DNA of 53,070 bases from Paramacrobiotus richtersi (Eukaryota > Tardigrada > Eutardigrada > Parachela > Macrobiotidae), in assembly GCA_034698045.1 (NCBI GenBank), contig JAQGAU010000034.1, positions 1 to 53,070 of the forward strand, given 5' to 3'. Numbering within the stretch: the first letter of the stretch is position 1; each line of letters opens with the position of its first letter. A program made the position numbers and the translations under genes. This document shows positions 1 through 18,510 of this stretch, piece after piece. Below the pieces are notes generated by a model. It saw only the letters and a program-made list of their open reading frames with translations. It ran no database searches and was not told where the DNA came from.

Positions 1-755
1 ACTGACGGAATGACCCACAGACATCGAAATCCATTTGAGTTGAATATAGAGGACCTTCGCTCCGCTTCGGTCGATAACTTAATTTTAGTTCATTCGCTTT
101 CGAGACGGTATACACCACAGCTCGATTCGTGGCCGCGATCATCATCGAAACCTGCTCTTATTTCTGAATCTTTACACCAGTCCCCAATGTCCAACAGAAA
201 GATGTCTTTATATATAATCACAATAATAATATACTGTATGACAGTTTTAACATTTGTAAACGAAAGGCAGAAAGTAAATGGTCAAGACACACGTGTACAG
301 CTGACACACTTCGCAAGAGTACTTGTATGTAAAACGTGGAGTACTTAACGTAGCTGTCATGTTTGTACGTTTCCGGGTTTATGCATATTACAGGCTCAGA
401 AAACCTACAAACCTCGAGTTTACACCTACTTTACAATTTTGTTTGTTTTAAAGGGTCACGCGTTTTAAACGTCACCTGTTTCTGCTTTAATTCTAACGTG
501 CGATAAGAGCTTGAATATAATATGCAGGCACGAAGAATAGTGTCCGGCCTGCACAAAACTATCATACTTCTCAGGCTGTGTAACAAACGCTGGCGACAGC
601 AAAAAATATACAAATAAATACAGTAATTATTGAGGGACAGACAACGATCCCAAACATAGTTTAGTTTGGTAATAAAGAAATCTCAAAGTGATGCTTCACT
701 CGTGATTCTGCCCAATGATCACCCAAGGAAACACGCTGTACAGTATGAAGGAAAA
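1..755. other. 3' flank of first p38 gene, no gene seen
   Basis: The stretch downstream of the first p38-like gene contains only short open frames without recognisable motifs or plausible splice structure. I see no coding gene, RNA gene or repeat in it. Confidence 0.5.
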
Positions 756-3700
756 TTAAACGTTAAAATCCCTCAACTCCATCCAAACGGCGCCTGTATG
801 AACAAAGAAAATCTTACAAAACTGTTACTATCTGTTCATTGTACGCGGGTTGTAAAACCTTACGTTTCCATTGTTCCATAGTGGTAAATGTGTTTTCCAT
901 TTCAAGTAACGTCTTTATCGGACGATCGTCGACAGGTTGTGAGGTCGTGTGTGGCCGAATCTGACCGAAGGTGCCTTGAAAGTACGGATGCTGTAGAGCG
1001 TCGATAGCGGTTATCCGCTCACGGGGATTGATGTGCAACATCCGGATTAGCAGGTCCAAACCTGGTTAATTTCGCATAACATTGTAGGACGATCTGTAAG
1101 TTCTTTGTATACATATTAAACTGTTAACAAACAAAAATGTTAATAAAGCTGTAAGCACTTTGTGAGTGTATGACTCTTTGATCGTTTTCTGCAATGTTTT
1201 TCACTGCGAACTCAACCTATAGCAGTTATTGTGGTCAATGTACCACGGTAACGTACCTAGAACTTTACAGAGTACACTTACCCTGGTCAGAAAGGGTGTT
1301 AAACATCTCCCGAAATCGTTCGAGAAGCTCCTCAGGCGACTTAATCTTGTGATTCGGATCCCGCATGATTTCGTCACGAATCTACAAGAAACAACAACTG
1401 TCACATTGTAAGCAGAGAAATTGCCGTGAGAAATAATCAGTTTACCCAGTCAGTTGTAATGGTTTGTAGCCACTGGTCATCTGACCGACCCATCAAACTC
1501 AGAATGTAACGCAGCTGCCACAGCCCGCCCGTATCTGTAATAAAAGCATAGAAGAAATTCGTACTTTATTCGTGTGTTAACTTAAACGTTGCCGCTGACG
1601 TACAGCCATTCGCACGATCATCCGCTGCAAATAGTGGTATGCCTCGCTCCATCTCCGCTATGATCGTTCCGATACTGAACATGTCCACTGGAAAACGGAA
1701 AAATCAGATAACAGACTTTGACTGCGGTGGTAAAGCCATCTACTTCAGAAAGGTCATTTGCTATTAAAATTTTCGTACCGGCCGCATCGTAACGACTGAC
1801 ACCCAATGGATTCACATCGCTTGGAGATAGATTGTAGACCAGTTCCGGTGCACGGTACCTTGTTGTTTTAGAAAACATTAGGCACGCGTACACGTTGGTG
1901 TTAACAGCGTTGCTTACCACTTGGTCACAACGTAACCTGCAAGATTTGGTCATACTGTAATGGCATCGGCTTTTAAGCTACTTATTAATGGGATACTTAT
2001 TCTGCTGCTGTATGTTTCTGCAGGCAGATTATAATACTACGATTCTGCATGCGGATTACACGTACATACTTCAACCGAATGAATACTTTTATATACGGTA
2101 CAGTGCATTCATACCAAAAATAGACTCGAATCCTTTAAACAGAGATTTCGCGGCATCTCGCAAAAATATATCCCTCCCTCTCGAGGAGACTTTTCTAAGC
2201 TGCTCCCACAGAGTTCGAATACGGTGAACTCATAACGTAAACTTTTTGGTTACCGTTTCGATTTACATTTGTGATTCATCCTAGCTTCGATTACGATGAA
2301 ACCATGAGTCTGCAAAATTGGACTTATGCAGTTTTTCCCTTCGGAATTTGGTGCTGCATCGACTCTCTTGTGCCGTGACCCATATGTAACTAAACTTCCG
2401 TTTCTATATTTTAGGTTACAGAAAGGGAGATCCATATCGAAAATGTCGCGTATGCTGTGTTCACATCGTAATTATAAGAAAATTATTAATTATTATTACA
2501 AATCTTCATACCGGTCATGCCCATGGTTTCCTGGGTAAATGCTCTGGCCAAACCAAAGTCCAGAATGCAAGCCACACCGCTTGCGCTCACAGCAATGTTA
2601 GCAGGCTTCAGGTCCTACAAACCCGTAGAAAAGGCTAGAACTACGTACAGTAATTAGCTGCTATTACCAAAATCAACCTTTGTTGTACTAAACCCTTACG
2701 CTTACCCTGTGTATGACGCCGATGGAATGAAGATACTGCAAATGCGTCTCGCTGGTCACTGGTCACTGACTAGGGTTCTCAAGGAAAATTTCGGATTGCA
2801 AAGTACCTCTATGCCGCATAAGATGTCGTACTGAATGCTTTTTCTTTGTTCGTGTGTCAGCGGGGCGTTACGGTCGACAATCCGTTTCTCCAAACTCACT
2901 CCACCATACTGCATCACCTACGTATTTTAGGCAGTATGTCAATATGTAAAGTATATAATTATCAACTGCGTACGTTTTGCAAGATGTTGCATTGTTATTT
3001 TTTCGTAGCCGAACGGTTTCTTACTACTCCTATCGCTCAAAGCGAACTCTTACTATACGCGCGCAATAAATAAAAAGGGTTATTTTTAACGAACACCAAT
3101 GCTGTTCATATTATAAACAATCTACATGCTATTTAAGCGGTTCATGTGACAACTTCTGTTTGTATCAATTTGTTTGTATTGTGTTTGAAAGAATATTATT
3201 ATTAATATGAGCAAGCTCCAGTTAGTTTATGCTTTCGATAAAGTAAGTATACGAACCAGGTACACCTCTTCCCTCTGGATAACATCCGGTGAATTCAACT
3301 CGCTCCAGTTACGGTGGGGTGTGAACAAATCCAAACATGAAATGACCTATATGAAAAATAATCAGAATTTTGGCGGTGCCGGAATCAGTATCTTGCAAGA
3401 CCACTATCCTTAGATCTCGATAAAGTTGGTGCAACATGAGAAGACACATACATTGCGATGCTTGATATGCTTTGCTAGAAATATCTCCCGAAAGCATCGG
3501 CAGGCATCCACCAGGGTCTCAAATGGTCGGCGGAGCTTTTTTATGGCTACCAGCTGTTTCGTGTGAGTGTTGACTGCCATGCTGCAAATTATAACGAAAA
3601 TTAGAATTAAGGTTCACGGAACAACAATCTGGACGTTTCTGCAAAATGTGCAATCTTGGATCATGCATAACAAAAACCCTGCATGCATAAAAGAACGAGA

Positions 3701-4803
3701 ACGTGGTTATATTACACAACAGATCCATACGCTCCCGACCCGATCGAGCTCCTGATCCTGTAACATTTTGGCAGGTGATAATGGATTTTGGTTTTCGTTT
3801 CCTCCGAGTTGCGGAATTCTTCCCTTTGAAAGCGAAGATTCTCCTCCCATGGTACGCCGGCTACTACAAGAGCTTTCAGTAAAATTCCAATCTAATAATA
3901 TCTATGTTTTAAAAAAAACTGCTATACACATTTATCCCTACAGTTCTAAATACCCAGCCACAGTTTCCCTTGAACGCTCCGCTCTCTTTTCGTTTGTCTA
4001 TGAAGCGGTGAATCGTGCTATTTCAGAAGAAAATACGGCTTTCAATACCGCTATTCCGGTCCGCATTTACCTACTGACTTAACTGCTCATTAGGTTTGAA
4101 TCATGCGAGGGTGATAATAGATTTCGGTGTGATTAAAATGAAGTGACATCATGCACTTTGACCCTGTTCACAACTACAATTAATATGGTATATTCCAAAA
4201 AAAAATTCAAAAGCTAATCAAATATTTTTCGAAAAATTTCGATAAACGTTTTAGACAGGACTTCGTTAAATTTTGTTGATATTTATTAATTAATGTGCTT
4301 TCACGATACCCTGTCATCAATATGCAAGGAACTGGATGCAGTAATTAACAAACTGTGATAAATTTACGATATCTGATAGTAAGGCTTTCCATGTTTTTTT
4401 GCAGACATTTTGTTGTATTATAACACTTTTTCTAGCTACATCGGTTACATCTGACATCAACATCACAGATATTGACTGTTAAACACAAAACCTTTTGCCA
4501 AGAAATCGCGTACGTGTACTCGGGTGTTAGCTTCTTAGATTCTTCATAAAGTCATCAGGATTCATTATAATTACTGGTACACAGAATATACATACCTTGT
4601 AAGGACTGTTCCACTGTATTCAACGTTTCCTCCTGCTGTGGGCTATTTTCTTGATCCTCGGTTGGTTGAATTTGGAAGTTGGACAAAATCGGTGGAAGTT
4701 CAACAGGTGTAAGAGATTTCGTTTTTTTGAAGTGCTCGCTGTCTCCGGGAATTAATGGGGAGTTCTGCTCCGGAGAAGTTTCCAGGACCCTCTTGGAAGC
4801 CAT
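756..4803 (-). CDS. p38-like MAP kinase, copy 1 (14 exons, 471 aa)
   Basis: Serine/threonine kinase of the p38 stress-activated MAPK family, expected to act in cytoplasm and nucleus after dual phosphorylation by MAP2Ks. Exons on the minus strand: 4803-4596, 3863-3716, 3581-3452, 3346-3257, 2917-2807, 2735-2706, 2614-2512, 1936-1918, 1858-1779, 1687-1616, 1534-1446, 1381-1282, 1061-864, 793-756; phases join in frame to 472 codons including stop. Visible motifs: glycine loop IGSGAYGSV near residues 110-118, VAIKK with catalytic Lys about 133, HRD about 238-240, DFG about 258-260, TGY about 273-275, then YRAPE. The activation loop is longer than usual between DFG and TGY. An N-terminal extension of about 80 residues begins [13 protein letters not shown]. 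The common-docking acidic segment after the HPYF motif is lost. The last exon (AVWMELRDF) was found by homology to copies 2 and 3. The exon 4 donor (gttcgt) is weak. Family assignment is firm; exact exon ends are hand-made. Confidence 0.85.
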
Positions 4804-6077
4804 GTAGTTAAAAGTCGCGCAAAATTCGCGGTATAAAATTGAGCACGATTCGGAAATTCATAAGCCGTACAGTTAAATCAATATATTTAAATGATAATAT
4901 TCTTGGCATAGTACATCAAACAAGCGCTATCAGGTGCTAAACAAGATTTGTAAAACTATTAGCACATCGTGTTGTATATTCAAAAATGGAATATATTTTC
5001 ATGAACACCAGTCATTTGAAGTCGTGAACTAAAAGCACAGTGGCAAAATTCATTTTCTCGTTGTGGACATGCGCAAGCCAAAATTAATGTTGAAAACGTC
5101 GTTTATGTACGTAGTACCTGTACGTAGGTATGAGTAAAGTGAGTAATTCATGTACTTTAGTTAATTATGTTTGGCCAGAGCAAAACACGTAAGAATGCAT
5201 GTTTCGGTGCAATTTTCACTGTATACACACGTATACAAGGTACGTACACATACTACGCAATAATAATTATTACTGTGATGTTTGCGAAAGTGGCGCATTT
5301 ATGCGGTTGTGGGCTGTACAACCATCGGGAAGAACTATATTATATCGTTATCGCTGTGTCTCATTAACACGACTGCACTGTGCATATATACGTAGCACAG
5401 CTGTCGATGAGTCATCCGTAAACATTTGCCGCTGGGTTCGACCGGTTCGCTGGCACCGTCACGCTCGATAAGCTCACGTGGATCGTAATTTGGCTTCCTG
5501 TGTAGTCTGTGTTACAAACAGTGAGAAGCTAGAACTAATTGTAACAATGCATTAACTTGTAAATGTATTAGCTGTCGCCCAAACGGTTGGGACGTACTAC
5601 GGTATCGCATACTGATACTGTACAGTGCGCTAGGTACGTATGAATGAATTTCCGGTGCGCGAAAATCTCAATGGAATGTTTTTGGTTTGTAAATCGTAGC
5701 ACTGTTGTTGTCGGAAGAAATTGCACCAGTTGTTCTCGTCTAATCGTTTTGCTGGCAAGTGTTAATCAGTGTTATGTGGCGTTGGTAGCCGTTTATGCTT
5801 CAGCCAGGATTCAAACAGCGATATCACTGCATGTTTAAATCGTGGTTTGGAAATGGTGTAGATAAATTACGATTACCTGGGAGTCATCGTGAGTTGTGAC
5901 GTATCGGCCGTAATCAATATTTCTATCAACAAAGACAATAGTACTGTATCGGCTAAACTGTTGTACACAGCCAAATTTATCATGTAAATTACTGCAGTTC
6001 TCCGACTTGCGAATGAAAATCTACTGCTGCTTTTTTGCTAAACATCAGGACTAAAGAGTCCCGGTTGTAATCGCGAT
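4804..6077. repeat. Intergenic part of segmental duplication, copy A
   Basis: This spacer between the first exon of p38 copy 1 and the relic exon at 6078 resembles 11463-12699, the spacer between p38 copies 2 and 3. Matching landmarks are the block around 5090-5140 versus 11705-11755, and the block around 5425-5500 versus 12005-12080 (TTCGCTGGC followed by AAGCTCACGTGGATC). It probably held the divergent promoter of the ancestral gene pair. No coding exon was recognised in it. Confidence 0.6.
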
Positions 6078-6320
6078 ATGCCGCCTGGCACGAAAAATGT
6101 CTCCCGTTCCGAACACCGAGGCGGAGTCTCCTTCTACGCAGACACGGACGACTGCTACCGAGTCCGCGGCCGCTGAGATGCCCAGCACGTCTCGGCCGCG
6201 TAAACGCAAGTCCAGTGCGTAGCGGGATGAAGATGACCGCCAACAGGCGGCAGCGCGTAGCAGTGTCATTAAACATACGCGGAAAGCAGCGCAAAGTGCC
6301 GTCGTGTTCCGTTAAAACAC
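6078..6320 (+). pseudogene. Relic of first exon of a plus-strand p38 gene
   Basis: The segment matches the first exon of the plus-strand p38 gene (12700-13036), including the sequence just before the ATG. Relative to that exon it has a 5-nt deletion shortly after the ATG, which shifts the frame, and a GAG-to-TAG change at about 6221-6223 in the stretch after the RPRKRK codons. It has one SPSTxTRT unit instead of three. No kinase exons follow on the plus strand before the 3' end of p38 copy 2 at 6847. It is therefore a truncated, broken duplicate. What breaks it is seen directly; the duplication history is inferred. Confidence 0.75.
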
Positions 6321-6846
6321 CACGCCTGAAGGTCAAATGCTACGCAGGGCAGCCGGCCAATCTCTCCAGTTATAACTCGACCATTTTCTCCAAATTAGCC
6401 ACACAATACGTCAACTTCTCCGCATGCTCTAGATGCGTTGATTGACCGTAACTAATCCGTCACACAGGTGCACTTAATACTCTTTAAAAATACCGATTAA
6501 GCATTATGCCTCGTGACAAGTTGTTGATGATTCATGTGAGTGCTTCCAAATTGCGCGAAAAGCGAAACAGTTCATTCAACATTCATTGTTTTATATAAGG
6601 TTTCATCACAAAACCGCATCTCAAGAATGACGGACAACATCAGACGGACAGTAATGGCAATTCAAGGATGACAAATAAAAAAAATGAAAAAATAAAAATC
6701 AGATATAAAGATTGTTCAGGTAGTACTTACATAACATAAATCACAAAAATCCAGTTCAGCCAAACAAGTGTTTTGATTTAGTAACACAGGATTCAGTACA
6801 TCAACATTTATAAACACTACGATCATAGTATACTTAAAGAAAGGCA
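6321..6846. other. Duplication junction, no gene seen
   Basis: Between the relic exon and the last exon of p38 copy 2 lies about 525 nt of AT-rich DNA without a recognisable exon. The breakpoint of the segmental duplication should lie here, because homology to the plus-strand p38 exon stops near 6320. Confidence 0.45.
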
Positions 6847-9800
6847 TCAACACTGAAAATTTCGAATTTCCATCCAAACCGCACCTACACACACATTAAG
6901 AAAATACGCTATTGGTATTAAATTGAGTATGTGGCTACGTAACAGAATTACAGCGATTCGAAAGCCTAAAATAACCAAATCAATCATAACATGTCTCTCT
7001 TTATTTCTTTCTATATGTGTACGTGTCAATTTTATAACTGCCTACAAAGCCATACGTTTCAGCTGCTCGGTAGTAGCACCGGGATCTTCTTCTTCCTGCA
7101 ACGGATTGGTCAGAGGACTAGGTGGAGACTGGACGGTAACCTGTCCAACACGATCGGCAATGCTATGAAAGTACGGATGACACCGCGCCTCCGAAGCGGT
7201 CAACCGTTCGCGGGGGTTGACGTTTAACATCCGGATCATTAGGTCCACACCTGGTTAAACATACAGCACTGCTCAAATCTTGTACGGGCGCACTCCTTGA
7301 TGTTATTGAAAGTCACATTTTAAAGCGACTTTTAATTTCTTTTCGGCTGCACATATCTTCGTGTCGCAATATTCAGCAGCCCACAGTTAGACGTTAAAAA
7401 CTGAAAACACATCGTGCGTTGATGCAGTTAAGAATTTGTTTGATAAATATCAGAAACTAATGCATCAGCTGTACATGCCTTCATCATCCAGACCGTCAAA
7501 TGCTTGCGCTGGCGCGCCACGAAACATTCCAAAAAGGTCAGGGTAAGACTTGGCCTGGAACGTCTGCTTGATGTGCTCGCGATCAAACTAAACATTTGAA
7601 TTCAGATGGTCTGTTGATGAGTCGTGCATAAAGAAAGATTCTAACACATTCTGTATAGCATAGCATTAGTGATTGATGATCACTTGAGCAGTTATCATAA
7701 TATTTTTTTTCATGCTGATATTATTTATCGATCACAATACCTGTAATCTTTAATATTATCATAATTATTTACCAGATCTGTAATGACAGTTTCCAACCAC
7801 GTCTGATCATCTGGACGTCCCATTACACTAAGGACTGCGCAGAACTGCTCCATTGCCCCGAACACTGATTACAACACAATGGAAATAAACAGTTGTAATG
7901 ACTGCTGGTTAGTGTCACCTTACAGTGTGGACGACGTTGTGAACTACTTGCCTCATCTTTCAGGTGAAAGAGAGGCTTCCGTAGCTGCATTTCAGCCATG
8001 ATTGCACCGATACTGAATATATCCACTGCAAAGTAAACCAAGGTAAAAATTGGTGAAATATGATTTTGCTTTTTGCAGGAATTTTATGCATTGTTTGCGC
8101 ATGCTGCGGCGGCGTGCTGTATGCGTTCTCATCGTTAACATGTTAGCTAAATGGAGAATAAACAAAAGACTTCAGGACAACGCAGATCGGTTCGCCAATG
8201 TTTGCGTCGCGGGTTCTTCTAAATTGTTCTACTACGTGTGCTGGTCTAGTTACGTCCATACCGGCAGCATCATAACGACTATTCCCAGCTTGTGTGCCAG
8301 TTAGAGCCAGTCCATACACGAGCTCCGGTGCACGGTACCTTGTGTTGCACAACAACGTCGGTAAACATGACTGGCACTAGGACAATTTAATACTAACAGT
8401 AAGCAGAGGTCCCTTACCATCTGGTGACGACATAACCTACAACGCGACGATGGGTTTAAAACGAATCACATTTAATGTTCTTGAGACGTATATAGCGATC
8501 ACATCTGATTAAAATGCATACAATGAAAAATGCACAGTAACTGATAAGAAGATCGTGCAGAAAAGAACCGCGGCACCAAAAACACCTGCTTTGAATTTGT
8601 TTTCCAGATAAAGGTCACTATTAATGTATATGTTATTTTTATGTTTAGATTTTTTGTAATATCGATACATTAATTTGTAAAATGAAAAACAAATACGATG
8701 TGAACTCTTATGCATAAACATCCGTAACAGTATACTGCTTTTATGTAATGAATGCATACAGTATATTAGTTTCATGCGTTTCACGTATGCGACACGCAAA
8801 ACTAAAAATAACATTTCGCATACCGGTTTTGGAGGCATTGTCAGAAGACGTTCTGGCCAGACCGAAGTCCAGAATACAAGCCACTCCCTTGTCATCCACA
8901 GCAATGTTAAACGGCTTCAAATCCTGGAAAGCGTTTCCAGAATTGTCATTGAAACTGTTGCGAGCAATAACAACTTTATCGGACATTAACCGGAGCCCCG
9001 CGTGCTCACCCGATGTATCACGCCGATGGAATGCAAGTACTGCAAAAATAATACCTGAATTCAGTTGAAAGTCTTTATTAAAGCTGTTTGATAGTTCAGA
9101 GTATTTTTATTGCATTAACGTTAGAATGTTAAAATCTATTTAAATAATTAAACGGTGTAATTCCATTTAAAAACTAGCACTTACCTCAGTGCCGCAGATG
9201 ACCTGATAAAGAATACTCTTTTTGTCTTCTGCTGACAGAGAGTTGTCTTGAATGCGTTCATGTAAGCTGCGGCCGCCGTAATGCATCACCTAGCGGACAA
9301 GTTAATTAAACACCAATATGTGAACCATATTGAACGCGTACGTAGATAACGCGTAATCACTTACCAAATAAACTTCTTCCTTTTCCCTTAATTCTTGTGA
9401 AGTGAATTCAGCCCAGTTACGATGTGGAACAAATAGATCCAGCAGTGGAATAATCTGCAGAAAGAACAGCTCACAGAACGGGCTGGCATATTAATCGGAG
9501 GGATCTTTACGAAGTGCGGGTTTCTTTCGCGAAAACTCGAAACCAAGATGTGCGTTTTGATGGTTTCGATAAGGTCTTGGACCTTTTTTTCATTTACACT
9601 TTGCCTGTCTGCCGTTTCGTAGCATTTAGCTCTGCGCTAATGTTTTGTTAATTTGTAAGGCTATTACCGAAAAAGAAGTTGAAGTGTATACAGCAGTATG
9701 CAAAATAAAATACATTTTTTTAAAGTTATCATTGGCTACTATTGCTCAGTGTACCGTACCTTTCAGCAGGCGCTATTGCATGTATAGTGTATACGCACAT

Positions 9801-11462
9801 TAGGATGCTTAATTTGTTTTGCCAAACGAAGTTCGCGCAACGTTCTGCGGGCGTGTATAGTTGTCTGAAAGGGATGAGAAAGTTTTTTGATTGCCACCAT
9901 AGCCTTACTCCGTGTGTCCACTGCCAACCTAAAAATAACGCAGTTCATGAATTGTTTCCGGACGGCTGTAGGAAAAGAATAACACGCTAGTAATTAAGAG
10001 AACAATTACATTGTTTACTTTATATACAGTACAATAATGTAATTGTATCGAGAGTAAGAAATGTGAAATTTTGTTCGTTTAATTAACAGCGAGCGGTTTA
10101 GCTAGCGTGTGTACGAATCAGTACGTACGACACATGTTATATATGGCATGATATACTATACATTGCATAAAGAACATCTGTATCCCATTATGTACATACA
10201 CGACAGATCCATAGCTTCCCGATCCAATATTGCGTCTAATTTTATAGCACTTTGGGGCATTGTACGTAATATTGGTTTCCGATTCCATCATGGCTACGAA
10301 CTCTTCCGTGCCAACGCGCAGATTGACTTCCCATTCTTCGCGCACTGCAACTGAATGTTTTCATCGCTTATGGTCAGCTGCACTTGTTTACAAAGTTCAT
10401 TTTTTTGTGAGGTTTTTCACCAGAAAACTGCATGCAGTCTGCAACCGGAGGCAATTATTGTTAGTTGCTTTGTATACCTGGCGAGTCATTCTCTACAGCC
10501 TCCAGAACTTTCTCGCTGGAATCGGTAGCTCGTCCGGGTTCATTTTCTTGCTTCGCGATTGCTCCATCGTGTGCTTTTGAATGAGAGAATGCTGAAAAGA
10601 TATCACCGCGTGTTAAAGATTTCAAACGTCTTCAGATTGCCGAGGTTTCGTCGAATTGTCCCTTTGATCACTTGTAGCGTAGGCAATAATAATTTTTATG
10701 ACACAAGGCATAAATGTATTCATAAATTGTGTTAGATTTACACACAAAGTATACGTTACCAGTTAAGTTTTTGGTTTAACAAATTCGGGGAATCGATCGT
10801 CACAAATTTAGTACGATACTGGCACAGCGAAAAGGGAAACTCTGGCCTATATATCACTGTATGCACCGGTCGCGCATGTACCTTATCAGGTTTGAATCAT
10901 GCCATATTATAATGTAATGCATAAAAGCGTTGTGACATCATGCGTTTACCCTGTACACAACTAGTAAACTACACACATGCCATATCTTATAACTTTTGCA
11001 AAGATCTGTTTTTGAAGGACTTCGTCACATTTGCAGTTAATAATTGTGCTTTCACGATACACCCTTAATCCTTATGCAAGAAACAGAAGCTTATCTAATA
11101 AAATGTAGCAAACAATTACGGTAGCCATATATAAGAGAAATCGCATGTACTCTGTTTTTGGCTTGAATAATATCGTAGTTTAGGGTCGTATACAATAATC
11201 AATGTCAGTAGTTTAGCGGGTTTACAAGAGTAAATCGTTCATACATACTTTGTAAAGATTGTTCCACGACAACCACGGTTTCGTCTTGATAATTTGGGCC
11301 ATTTTCTTGATCTTTGGTTGACTGAACCTGAGAATCTGACAGAATCGCCGGAAGTTCAACAGGTGTAAGGGATTTCGGTTTTTTGAAGTTCTCGCTGTCT
11401 TCTCCGGGAATTAATGGAGAGTTCTGCTCGGGTGATGTTTCCAAGACCCTCTTGGAAGCCAT
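6847..11462 (-). CDS. p38-like MAP kinase, copy 2 (14 exons, 473 aa)
   Basis: Tandem paralog of copy 1 with the same exon phases. Exons: 11462-11249, 10344-10200, 9928-9799, 9454-9365, 9289-9185, 9039-9010, 8923-8824, 8436-8418, 8338-8262, 8025-7948, 7864-7773, 7587-7479, 7250-7056, 6884-6847, giving 474 codons with stop. Motifs: [14 protein letters not shown] (Lys about 134) followed by [16 protein letters not shown] about 237-239, DFG about 257-259, TGY about 271-273, YRAPE. Exon 1 encodes the same [13 protein letters not shown] start as copy 1 and ends in the same phase. Exon 12 appears to end in a GC donor (GAAG then gcatgt), the only choice that keeps frame. The region after HPYF is replaced by an SPPSP-containing linker lacking the acidic docking residues of canonical p38. 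The gene lies head-to-head with copy 3 across 1.24 kb. Confidence 0.85.
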
Positions 11463-12699
11463 GTAGAAAAGTCGAACAAAATTCGTTATAAATTGAGCAC
11501 GATTTTTAAATTCGAATATATGCTGTGTGGTTAAATAAGCATGTTTTAATAATATTCTTGGTGTGTTATCAGGAAAACAACACGATTATACATCGAAAGT
11601 ATTAACAAGTCACAGTGAAATATATATTCATGAACACCAGTAAACACTTGAAATAAAAGCACAGTGCCAGTAATAATTTTCCCGTTTTTGAATGCGCCAG
11701 CAGAGAGCTGAAAACGTCGTTTATCTACGTCGTACCAGTACGCACGGCAAGTCATGTACGTAAGTTAATTTAACATGGACAATGCAGATTTCGGTGCAAT
11801 TTTCACTGTATACACTTATACAAGGTACATACATATACTTCGCAACGTATATACAATGTTTTGTGATGTTTACGAAAGTGGGTGCATTTACAATTAGTTG
11901 TAGTTGTGGCCTGTACAACCATCGGAAGTATCGTTATCTTTATGTCTCGTAAACACGACTGCGCCGTGAAGTTTCAACACAGTTGTCGATGAGTCATCCG
12001 TAAACATTTGCCGCTGCGTTCGGCCGGTTCGCTGGCGCCGTCACACTCGCGATAAGCTCACGTGGATCTTTGGCTTCCTGTTTAGTAGAAGTAAAACAAA
12101 ATGCTAGCAAGTAAGAAGTTAGAACCAAGTGTGAGGTGTGGTCCAAACGGTTGGCACGTACTATCAGTATACACTATAATATTATGGACGTATAACTGAA
12201 TTTGTGGTGCGAGCAAATTTCAACCACTTTTTGTTTCATATTATTGTAGACGGGTTTTTGTTTGTAAACTGCAGCGGTTGTTGTTGTCGGGAGAATTTTT
12301 CCGATTGTTCGTGTCATCTTTCTGTTGGCAAATGTTATGCAAATCAGTTTTATATTGGATCTTTCGTGTGTGTACAAAGTGATATCGCTGCCTTTTTAGA
12401 TCGTGTTTATCCGTTTACGCAGTACTGTTGTCGGCCCTGTTTGGAAATGGTGTAGATAAATTACGACAAATCGGAGTGCTCGGTGAGTTGTGGCGTATCG
12501 GCCGTAAAATGCAATCAATACAGTATATCAGCGCGCTTTACAGTCAGTACTCGGTACGAGTCGCATCCACTAGTCTGCTGTATAAGCCTGGACTTTCTTG
12601 TGTGCTGCAGAGTGCAGATCTCCATCTTCTGCATGAAACTCTATACTGCTGATTCTCCGCTAAACATCGGGACCAAAGAGCCCCGGTTGTGATCGAGAT
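11463..12699. promoter_or_regulatory. Divergent intergenic region between p38 copies 2 and 3
   Basis: This 1.24-kb spacer separates the start codons of two oppositely transcribed kinase genes, so it should hold both promoters. Its similarity to 4804-6077 marks it as part of the segmental duplication (copy B). I cannot assign individual promoter elements. The open frames inside it look like chance. Confidence 0.5.

Positions 12700-18510
<5,811 letters not shown>

Noticed and set aside
7042..7248. Termination of p38 copy 2 at the in-frame stop after EQLKRMAL, and of copy 1 at 814
   Set aside because: A donor within the Arg codon leads in both genes to a small last exon (6884-6847 and 793-756) whose W-x-E-[IL]-R-x-F reading matches the last exon of copy 3.
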